A stretch of 35,150 nt of DNA from the NCBI RefSeq assembly GCF_003206715.1, contig NZ_PZJU01000019.1, positions 1-35,150 on the forward strand, in the 5' to 3' direction. A program made the position numbers and the translations under genes. Positions 24,828 to 30,918 of this stretch are shown in pieces. The DNA comes from Salinicola peritrichatus (lineage in GTDB: Bacteria > Pseudomonadota > Gammaproteobacteria > Pseudomonadales > Halomonadaceae). Each line of letters opens with the position of its first letter. Within the stretch, counting starts at the first letter, position 1. The notes beneath the pieces were generated by a model, which saw only the letters and a program-made list of their open reading frames with translations, ran no database searches and had not been told where the DNA came from.

Positions 24828-26053
24828 TGAAGCACTACCAGGCGCTCATCGGACGTGCCGCCTCCTCAATGACCCAGCGCCGTGGTGATGCCACGGCATC
24901 TGACGTGGAAGGGCTCGACGGCCTGTTGTTCATGGGCAATCCCCATGAGACCGTGCCGCGAGCACTGCTTCTCGATAGTCGGCTGGGTGCCGTCGATGTT
25001 CTCGGATGGCAGATCATCCGGCTACTGTCCAACAGCGATCGCACCACCGCCTTTCCCACCTACGACGAGCTCGAGCCACTACTGCGATCCGGTGCCAACC
25101 GGAAGGCATCGCGCAAGACGGTGGCGCGCGTCATTGCGATTCTCCGATTGACTCGTTGGATGACGCTCGGCATGAAGGCCCGGAACACCGACAACGGTCG
25201 GATGATCGGCAATGTCTATGTGCTGCATGACGAGCCCCTGGCCGCCGGTGAATCCTTGGCGTTGGATCCTGGCTATCTGGAGTACGTCATCCAGTGCTCA
25301 CACCATGGCAACCAGGCCGTGGCGGCGGTCGCCGAATGTGTCAAACAGGAGTTGGCCGACAGCGGGGTATTGGATACACCGACTCGGCTGGCCTGGCTCG
25401 ATCGGCGTGCAAAGCAGCAAATCGATACCGAGTTTCCAGAGGAAACTCTGTCCCCAGAAGCCCAGTTCCCTATGGAAACTCAGTCGAATTCACCCAGTTT
25501 CCAGCGGAATCTCAGTGAGTTTCCGAGCGAGACGTGCCCCAGTTCCCAGCGGAAACTCATTCGAAATTCAATGGGTTATGACGCAGTTTCCGATGCTTCG
25601 CGCGGTACTACAGTACGGGGTAATACAAATTCTGTTTGTAATACTACGGCGCGCGAGGAACCCCAGGCGTCGCTGGTGTGGTCATGGCCACTCGAACTGT
25701 CCGGTGATCAACGCGAAGCCGTGTCGCTCATGTTGACCGGACTGCCAAACGATGTCCGGCAAGCCGTGGTCGACGAGGCCGCCGGTCGCCTCGATGCCGG
25801 GAAGGTGAAATCTCCCATGGCGTTTTTGCACACGCTGGCCAAACGGGCGGCGAGCGGAGAGTTCCAACTGACCCAGTTTGGTCAATCCGTCGCGGACAAG
25901 CGGCGCGGTAGTGCGCCTCCCAAGCCTCGTCCCATGCAGAACCGCGTGGTGCCGTTGGAAACACCGCAGCCCCTGTCCGACGAAACCGAAGCGAAGCGCC
26001 AAGCCATGCTGGCACGGCTAGGGATCCGAAGAAACCCGACGAATTCCGTTTAA
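24827..26053 (+). CDS. STY4528-like winged-helix protein, possible replication initiator
   Basis: A 408-residue protein of the STY4528 (pathogenicity-island helix-turn-helix) family. Residues 45-140 form a winged helix-turn-helix (LGWQIIRLLSN...RKTVARVIAILRLTRWM). A low-complexity middle (about 200-265) is encoded by phased palindromic repeats. A C-terminal domain (LPNDVRQAVVDEAAGRL...PMAFLHTLAKRA) resembles the end domains of phage replication proteins. The N-domain, internal iterons and C-domain recall lambda O, which carries the origin inside its own gene. That role is inference; family assignment is strong. The DUF2857 stop overlaps the ATG by 1 nt. Confidence 0.87.
   Translation: MKHYQALIGRAASSMTQRRGDATASDVEGLDGLLFMGNPHETVPRALLLDSRLGAVDVLGWQIIRLLSNSDRTTAFPTYDELEPLLRSGANRKASRKTVARVIAILRLTRWMTLGMKARNTDNGRMIGNVYVLHDEPLAAGESLALDPGYLEYVIQCSHHGNQAVAAVAECVKQELADSGVLDTPTRLAWLDRRAKQQIDTEFPEETLSPEAQFPMETQSNSPSFQRNLSEFPSETCPSSQRKLIRNSMGYDAVSDASRGTTVRGNTNSVCNTTAREEPQASLVWSWPLELSGDQREAVSLMLTGLPNDVRQAVVDEAAGRLDAGKVKSPMAFLHTLAKRAASGEFQLTQFGQSVADKRRGSAPPKPRPMQNRVVPLETPQPLSDETEAKRQAMLARLGIRRNPTNSV
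25430..25591. repeat. Phased palindromic iterons inside the STY4528-like gene
   Basis: Five 19-bp copies of a palindrome, consensus SAGTTTCC-agc-GGAAACTC, start at 25430, 25463, 25495, 25517 and 25540, with a sixth half-site at 25584. The copy at 25430-25448 is a perfect 8-3-8 palindrome; 25517 is degenerate on its right arm. Distances are 33, 32, 22, 23 and 44 bp, all near multiples of 11, so the sites face the same side of the helix. Copies 1, 2 and 4 are read as FPEET/FPMET/FPSET; copies 3 and 5 in another phase as FQRNL/SQRKL; the sixth in the third phase. AT-rich sequence follows (about 25559-25650). Confidence 0.85.
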
Positions 26054-26129
26054 CGTTTTCCCTATGGTGTAGACCCAGTATTCGTCAAGGATGAAGCCCC
26101 ATCCAGTGCATTGACCGAGGTAAGGATTC

Positions 26130-26899
26130 ATGGCCAGCACCGAGCCCCGTGTAGGGCAGCTACGGAGCAAGATCGAGATGACCCTGCATACCTATCCATC
26201 GGTGCTGCTATGGCATGGTCGGGGTGTCGAAAGCGGTAAGACCCAGATCATCGGGCTTAAGCAGTACCTGCTGTGGTGTGGGCGGATCCATATTGCCGCT
26301 GGCAAGGATGATCCGTATGCCGATGACTGGCTGCTACGCCTGGAACAGAAGCTCGGCGAGACCAAGCAGGCGCTGGACCAGGTGCGACAGCGCGTCGATA
26401 ACATCCTGTGGAAGCCATTCCGGAGGGCTTGGACGTCAGTCGTAACTTGAGCCAACAGCCGTACGTGACCCCGGTTTTCACGGGCGGGCAGTTTGGTTGG
26501 AAGGCCGTCATGCTGCTGATGGATTACGACGGAATTGTCAGAGACGTGTTGCTGGCACATCACATCGGACTCCTCGGCAACAACCAACGGCAGCAGATGA
26601 TCCGCGTGCAGGGCGGCCACGCCATGCGCTCCCTGTGCAACTTCCCGGTGAAGTTTCCAGGGTTCAGTGGTGCGACGAGAGACGACTTCGCGGCGAACAA
26701 TGCCAAGGCACGGGCGGCGCGAGAGAAATTTGGTGAGTTGCCCCAGGACATTCTAGAAGGTACGCGTCGAAGCGAGTTTGCCCCAGCCATTCATCGGGAT
26801 GGGGATCAAAGCGAGCCGATGGGACTACTTGGGGATGCCTCGGACGAGGATGTGGAGGTAACACCGGCCCAACCTCAATCGGACGAATCTTCACGCTGA
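26130..26899 (+). pseudogene. PFL_4669-like ICE protein, frameshifted
   Basis: Two overlapping ORFs together make one PFL_4669-family protein (STY4529 position). The 5' part (26130-26450) ends correctly at ...RQRVDNIL, then runs out of frame to a stop at 26448. The 3' part continues in another frame from 26411 as EAIPEGLDVSRNL... through LAHHIGLLGNNQ to 26899. At 26406-26411 the sequence is CTGTGG: removing two bases (a doubled TG) joins the frames with perfect sense. The 3' part has no ribosome binding site of its own and there is no slippery heptamer. Either a recent 2-bp duplication (or 1-bp deletion) or a sequencing error. Confidence 0.8.
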
Positions 26900-26900
26900 A

Positions 26901-26968
26901 GTGTTGCCACTGGCAACACGTCAGAACGATGGGCCAGGTGTTGCCACTGGCAACACGTCAGAACGATG
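26901..26968. promoter_or_regulatory. Tandem palindromic repeat before the DUF3158 gene
   Basis: Two identical 31-bp direct repeats (26901-26931 and 26938-26968), each starting with the perfect 8-3-8 palindrome GTGTTGCCACTGGCAACAC. Start-to-start distance is 37 bp (about 3.5 helical turns). They fill the gap between the PFL_4669-like stop and the DUF3158 start and look like a double operator or other protein-binding site. Confidence 0.75.
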
Positions 26969-26990
26969 TAACTCCCGACAGGAAATGATC

Positions 26991-27455
26991 ATGACCGCCA
27001 CGCCTGCACTGGAACGATCTCGAAATTTTGCACTGAACCAGTACGCAAAGGGCCTTTTAAAACCCTTTAAGGGTAAGGGGGAGGTTCTTCGTTTTCGGGA
27101 TGAGCTGTTGGATGAGTGTCAGACGTTGTGGCAAGAGTCAGCGGACATCGCCAATCGGCACAATCAAACCGTGGTCCAGGTCGGGCTGTGGTTAAAACCG
27201 CACAACACCCATGGGGGGCGAGTTCGGCCTATTCAGTGGCGAGATAAAGCACAGACCCAGATGGGCCGCAAGTTGCTCGAGGCTGTTTTGGAGTACGGAA
27301 GCATCTCCAGCGGCATGCGTCGGAAGCTCATTGAAATAGAAACCGAGCGACTGATTTTCAATGCCAAGGCTGCAGCAGCGACACGACAGGTGACACGCCT
27401 GAACCGGTTGATCAAAGAGATTGAAGAACTCGACACGGTTTCATCGAAGCACTGA
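26991..27455 (+). CDS. DUF3158 family ICE protein
   Basis: A 154-residue soluble protein; the N-terminal NQYAKGLLKPFKGKGEVLRF is the mark of DUF3158, which in this ICE family lies between the PFL_4669-like gene and ssb. The rest is helical with a C-terminal coiled-coil-like stretch. The ATG at 26991 was preferred over 26985 because AGG at 26980-26982 is at better distance. The double palindrome lies 23 nt upstream. Function unknown. Confidence 0.85.
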   Translation: MTATPALERSRNFALNQYAKGLLKPFKGKGEVLRFRDELLDECQTLWQESADIANRHNQTVVQVGLWLKPHNTHGGRVRPIQWRDKAQTQMGRKLLEAVLEYGSISSGMRRKLIEIETERLIFNAKAAAATRQVTRLNRLIKEIEELDTVSSKH

Positions 27456-27566
27456 CAGTACCACTCCAGTGCAGAAACTCCTGGAATCCGACTTAACATT
27501 CTTGGCTGACCACGTTGGCTGGGTTGGACACAGTGTCTTCTCACACTCTCTATCGAGGACATGTGC

Positions 27567-28058
27567 ATGAGTACCCGATTTTACGGTGAAGGCAACATCG
27601 GTAGCCAACCCGAACTGCGCACTTTTCCTGGCAATGGCAACGAAGCGCCAAGGGCATTGCTTCGCGTGAACGTTCGCTTTGACAACCTGGTGCCGACGGA
27701 TGCCGGCATGGTGGATCGAGGGGGATTCTGGGCCAACGTCGAAATCTGGCATCGAGATGCCGGAGCCTGGGCAAACCTGTACCAGCAGGGTATGCGCGTC
27801 ATGGTGTCAGGTCGGATGGTGCAGGACACGTGGAAGGACCGCGATACCGGGGAAGATCGGTCGGCATTCAAGGTCCAGGCTGATCGCGTTGGGATCCTGC
27901 CTTACCGGGTGTCTCAAGTCGTATTGGAGCCCGCCCAGGGGCAGGCCACTCGTCAACCATCCTCTCCGACCACACAGCAGGGGGCCTATGCCAAGGCGGC
28001 CGGGCCGGATGGCGAGTGGGCGAATCCGGCGGATAGCGATCCAGGGCCTGGCGAATGA
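27567..28058 (+). CDS. ssb: Single-stranded DNA-binding protein of the ICE
   Basis: A 163-residue SSB-type OB-fold protein: start STRFYGEGNIGSQPELRTF, core WANVEIWHRDAGAWANLYQQGMRVMVSGRM, then a Pro/Gly/Gln-rich tail that ends in DPGPGE. The tail lacks the usual DDIPF tip that binds host repair proteins, so it may not recruit the same partners as chromosomal SSB. The ATG at 27567 (GAGG 8 nt before) is preferred to 27561. A 111-bp gap separates it from the DUF3158 gene. It probably coats transferred or replicating ICE strands. Confidence 0.85.
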   Translation: MSTRFYGEGNIGSQPELRTFPGNGNEAPRALLRVNVRFDNLVPTDAGMVDRGGFWANVEIWHRDAGAWANLYQQGMRVMVSGRMVQDTWKDRDTGEDRSAFKVQADRVGILPYRVSQVVLEPAQGQATRQPSSPTTQQGAYAKAAGPDGEWANPADSDPGPGE

Positions 28059-28471
28059 CTTGGGGAGATTACCAGTTTGCCATATGGATGCTAGTGGTCG
28101 GCGCCGCGGCGGTTGTGGGAGTGATCGTGTTTCACTCCCGCATCAGATTTCAAGTTTTTCTCTGCGTGTTGATTTGGGGTGGAGTTGGCCTCTTGTTGGG
28201 CGGATTGGAGGCATGGAACGTATTTCATGGTCAGCCTTTGTCGCCAAATCATGTGGAAGAAGCCTTGGTTGGCAGCCCTTGTGTAGCTATGGCAATGCGA
28301 GCGCAACTCGCGGAGGCCGATGAACCAATGACTCGCCGTGGCCTCTCTGCCATCGAAAACGACTGCGAACACCGGGCTGAGAAGAAAGCGGAGCTCGAGG
28401 CTGTGCAAGCGGTGTTGGAACAGCAGCGGCAGGCGGCTCGTCAACCCGAGGCCGAGATCGGCAAGGAGTGA
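28055..28471 (+). CDS. Small two-helix membrane protein
   Basis: 138 residues. Two membrane segments (about 8-27 and 33-50) are followed by a charged, coiled-coil-like cytoplasmic or periplasmic tail (EKKAELEAVQAVLEQQRQAA). It overlaps the ssb stop by 4 nt (ATGA) and precedes the PH-domain gene by 3 nt, so the three are one translation unit. I do not recognise the family. Confidence 0.75.
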   Translation: MTWGDYQFAIWMLVVGAAAVVGVIVFHSRIRFQVFLCVLIWGGVGLLLGGLEAWNVFHGQPLSPNHVEEALVGSPCVAMAMRAQLAEADEPMTRRGLSAIENDCEHRAEKKAELEAVQAVLEQQRQAARQPEAEIGKE

Positions 28472-28474
28472 GCG

Positions 28475-29062
28475 GTGGACCCTAACCTGGTGGACCCTGA
28501 TGTCGATGTGCCTAAGCCGATGGGGGGAGATTCGGTAACGCAGGAAATCTCGCTCACCACGGTGAAACCATCGGCCAAAGTGTTAATCCCGTCGTTCATC
28601 GGCTGGGTCGTGATGGGGGCGTGCCTCACATATCTGACTCTCTACGCACTTGGGGAGTACCAATATCTCAGTGACATGGCTTCCGAGGACGTGGTTGCGG
28701 GCTTGGTCGCCGTTATCTGGGCTGGTTGCTTGCTTCCTGTGTTGTTCCAGCTTCTCGTACTGAAAACATCGTCTTATGCGTTTTCCAACCAGCGGCTCGA
28801 ATATACGCGCGGGATTCTAAGCCGCCGTCGAGACCAAATCGAACTGGTGAGGATTCGGGATATCACCACGAATCGCTCTCTGACGGAGCGACTTCTCGGG
28901 CTGGGGACGGTGGTGCTGGATACCGTTGACCGGTCGCATCCCATCTTGAAAATCCCCGCACAATCCAATGCTTATCAATTAGCTGACTGGATACATCAGC
29001 TCAACACAGCAGAGAAGCAACGACTCAATTATCGCGAATTCGAAGGCACGCAAACCCTCTGA
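28475..29062 (+). CDS. Membrane protein with bacterial PH domain (YdbS/bPH2-like)
   Basis: 195 residues. Two membrane segments (about 37-62 and 73-95) precede a bacterial PH domain with the bPH2 pattern: YAFSNQRLEYTRGILSRRRDQIELVRIRDI ... GTVVLDTVD. It begins with GTG at 28475 with AAGGAG 6 nt upstream. Such proteins are widespread in envelopes without a general known function. Its place between a membrane protein and a lipoprotein gene suggests an ICE-specific envelope cluster. Confidence 0.82.
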   Translation: MDPNLVDPDVDVPKPMGGDSVTQEISLTTVKPSAKVLIPSFIGWVVMGACLTYLTLYALGEYQYLSDMASEDVVAGLVAVIWAGCLLPVLFQLLVLKTSSYAFSNQRLEYTRGILSRRRDQIELVRIRDITTNRSLTERLLGLGTVVLDTVDRSHPILKIPAQSNAYQLADWIHQLNTAEKQRLNYREFEGTQTL

Positions 29063-29081
29063 CTGGACGGGAGACACTGAC

Positions 29082-29660
29082 ATGGATATCAAGATGGTGG
29101 GCATGGCGCTTGTTGTTGGTCTGGCACTGTCGGGTTGTGCCGCCAAGGATCACTATTACTCCAACGGCGTCTGCGTGACCTGCATCAACAATCCGATCAC
29201 GGGTGAGCCGCTCAACTATGATCCTGACGAGACGCCGCAGCAGGTGGCGACGAACGCCCAGGGTGAGTCCGTGGACGTGAACGCGTTGGGGGCACAGCGC
29301 GGTTCGGTCGATGTCGACAGCCCGTTGGATGTGGATACGGCCTACGCGCGGATCAAGCCAGCCTTTGGTTTCCGAGCGCCTGGCGACTTCGAACAGGGCA
29401 ACACGATGTCGAAGTGGCAGATGGGGGATGCAGCGTGGCGGCATACCGTGACGCCGGGCTCGTTTTATGACTTGGGCGATTACGGCACCCAGACCATCGG
29501 GGGCACGCAGTATTCGATCCTGCAGCGGGTGCAGATCCAGAAAAATGGTTCGGGGTCCAGTATCCACTATAGCTGGGCACCGGCCGATCAACGTATACCC
29601 TATGATGGCAATGCCATGAAGTCGGCGCTGGAGCAGCGTCTCAAGGCCGCGTTAGACTGA
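29082..29660 (+). CDS. ICE-encoded lipoprotein of unknown function
   Basis: A 192-residue lipoprotein: signal peptide with lipobox ALSGC and a mature chain starting at a cysteine near residue 19. A CVTC motif lies shortly after (near 30-33). The C-terminal half is a globular domain with Gly/Tyr-rich strands (GSFYDLGDYGTQTIGGTQYS). CGGGAG precedes the ATG. I do not recognise the family. With the two preceding membrane proteins it would form an envelope complex; that is inference. Confidence 0.78.
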   Translation: MDIKMVGMALVVGLALSGCAAKDHYYSNGVCVTCINNPITGEPLNYDPDETPQQVATNAQGESVDVNALGAQRGSVDVDSPLDVDTAYARIKPAFGFRAPGDFEQGNTMSKWQMGDAAWRHTVTPGSFYDLGDYGTQTIGGTQYSILQRVQIQKNGSGSSIHYSWAPADQRIPYDGNAMKSALEQRLKAALD

Positions 29661-29666
29661 TCGCTA

Positions 29667-29873
29667 ATGCCCAACTTCTTTACCATCAAGGATGGTTGGA
29701 GCCTGGATGAACAGCTGGGCAACATGCTCAGGGAACTCGACGACACGCAGGCGACTGGTCGTGTCGTCGATTTTTGTGTTCGGCTCAAGGCGTTGATGCA
29801 GGAGTATGGCATCAGTGACGAGACGCTCGTCGAATGGATCGACCTGGGAGTCGTGGCGGATGGACAAGAGTGA
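29667..29873 (+). CDS. Small helical protein
   Basis: A 68-residue acidic, helical protein. No ribosome binding site is visible; the start is 6 nt after the lipoprotein stop and the end overlaps the next gene by 14 nt, so translation would depend on coupling. Unknown function, moderate confidence that it is expressed. Confidence 0.5.
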   Translation: MPNFFTIKDGWSLDEQLGNMLRELDDTQATGRVVDFCVRLKALMQEYGISDETLVEWIDLGVVADGQE

Positions 29874-30288
29874 CATCACAGCTTATCAGCGGTTTTTCAT
29901 TCGACCGCTGCAGGGACAGCGCGCGCGGGTCGAAGCGGACATCTATGTTGTCATCGACGGAGCGGTTTCACTTCGTGGCGCGCCTGATGGCACGCTGCTC
30001 AAGCCGACCATCCTCGAGCCCGGGCAGGGACGTTTCCTGATTCCCATGCGCTGGCTCAGCGGTGAGGTCATCACCGTCGATAACGCCTCCACGGCGCAGT
30101 GGTTCTGGCTCGATGCCGACATTCCGTTTAACGGATCACTGGCTCAGCGACTGGCCCTGGCCCTGACACAACATGCCGGTGTCCAGTGTGTGGCCGAGGA
30201 CAACACACGCGTTGCGGCCCACGGCAATGCGGAAGCCAGGATCATCGACGAGGGGCATTATCTGCTGAATTGCGAGCGTGGTTGCTGA
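29860..30288 (+). CDS. Unknown ICE protein
   Basis: A 142-residue soluble protein with alternating strand-like segments (YVVIDGAVSLRGAP, GRFLIPMRWLSGEVITVDN), no signal peptide and no membrane helix. GGGAG lies 9 nt before the ATG at 29860. Its last 31 nt overlap the end of the convergent minus-strand membrane gene. Not recognised. Confidence 0.6.
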   Translation: MDKSDITAYQRFFIRPLQGQRARVEADIYVVIDGAVSLRGAPDGTLLKPTILEPGQGRFLIPMRWLSGEVITVDNASTAQWFWLDADIPFNGSLAQRLALALTQHAGVQCVAEDNTRVAAHGNAEARIIDEGHYLLNCERGC

Positions 30289-30521
30289 TTGGACTGTGTA
30301 TCGGTTTTTTTATTGTGGCCGACTTCAATGATGAGTCCTGATAGCCAGAGAACAATACCGACCGCGAATACCAGTAGTGATTGCCATTGGTGAGTGTTGG
30401 TGAGAAACATCGCGGCCAACCCCACTCCGGTTATTGTTGTGCCCAGTTTTCTTATATCTTCCGAGACAGCTCTAGACGCATACTTGATTAGGACGTCCAG
30501 CTTAGTAGTTTTAGCAGGAAT
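30258..30521 (-). CDS. Second tandem two-helix membrane protein, non-standard start
   Basis: An 87-residue reading frame that has no ATG/GTG/TTG start able to give full length. It directly follows the 30531-30731 gene in the same frame, after that gene's TAA. The first usable codons are ATC (30524) or ATT (30521), 9-12 nt after AAGGAG, so a rare ATT start is possible; otherwise it is read through or is the second half of a gene split by a nonsense mutation. It encodes a basic helix (TKLDVLIKYASRAVSEDI) and two membrane segments (TGVGLAAMFL and LLVFAVGIVLWLSGLII), then a hydrophilic tail. Layout mirrors the preceding gene, as if duplicated. Confidence 0.55.
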   Translation of the reverse strand: MPAKTTKLDVLIKYASRAVSEDIRKLGTTITGVGLAAMFLTNTHQWQSLLVFAVGIVLWLSGLIIEVGHNKKTDTQSNQQPRSQFSR

Positions 30522-30530
30522 GATACGGCG

Positions 30531-30731
30531 TTACTCCTTCAACGTGTCGGTCAAGAAATTGGTCACCAGTCCAGTAAACCAGATCGCAAACCCGGTAGCC
30601 CAGATCCACTTGATCGATCCCCAGTCGATCGGCAGGAACACACAGACGAAGCCGATGCCTATCATGCCAATACCTCCGCTTCTCATCAGGTTTCCCAGCT
30701 TGCTCCAGAGCGTCTCCTTGATCCTTGGCAT
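30531..30731 (-). CDS. Small two-helix membrane protein
   Basis: 66 residues, minus strand. A basic start (MPRIKETLWSKLGNLMR) and two membrane segments around GGIGMIGIGFVCVFLPI and WATGFAIWFTGLVTNFL. Ribosome binding site GAGG lies 10 nt before the ATG, inside one arm of an 11-bp inverted repeat. A longer minus-strand ORF (to 30798) and a plus-strand ORF over the region lack support. Divergent from topB. Function unknown; size and layout fit an entry-exclusion or small toxin-like membrane protein, but nothing proves it. Confidence 0.65.
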   Translation of the reverse strand: MPRIKETLWSKLGNLMRSGGIGMIGIGFVCVFLPIDWGSIKWIWATGFAIWFTGLVTNFLTDTLKE

Positions 30732-30739
30732 ATCGTTGT

Positions 30740-30776
30740 CGCCTCATGGTCGATGTGTTGCTCCAACCATGAGGCG
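30740..30776 (-). promoter_or_regulatory. Inverted repeat that can hide a ribosome binding site
   Basis: Perfect 11-bp inverted repeat (30740-30750 and 30766-30776) with a 15-nt loop, just upstream of the minus-strand start at 30731. The arm nearest the gene contains the GAGG ribosome binding site. In RNA the hairpin would block translation; as DNA it could be an operator between the divergent membrane genes and topB. Confidence 0.6.
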
Positions 30777-30918
30777 TTGGCAGTGATCCGGCATCCAAAA
30801 ACGCTAACTGGACACAAGTGCATCTTTTGCCGACCCGGTGGGAGTTAACGTTTCCTGCTGAACCGAAAAGTCCAGCCCGCCACGCTTAGGCCATACACAT
30901 TCTGTGAGGCCCAGTGTC

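Noticed and set aside
25430..25591. Simple protein repeat in the STY4528-like protein
   Set aside because: Copies fall in different codon phases and encode different peptides, so the repeat unit is the DNA.
26901..26968. CRISPR array
   Set aside because: Only two repeats with a 6-nt gap; no spacers of CRISPR size and no cas genes.
30394..30786. Plus-strand ORF of 130 residues in the topB upstream region
   Set aside because: No ribosome binding site; it is the mirror of two minus-strand membrane-protein frames with better codon sense and an AAGGAG site.
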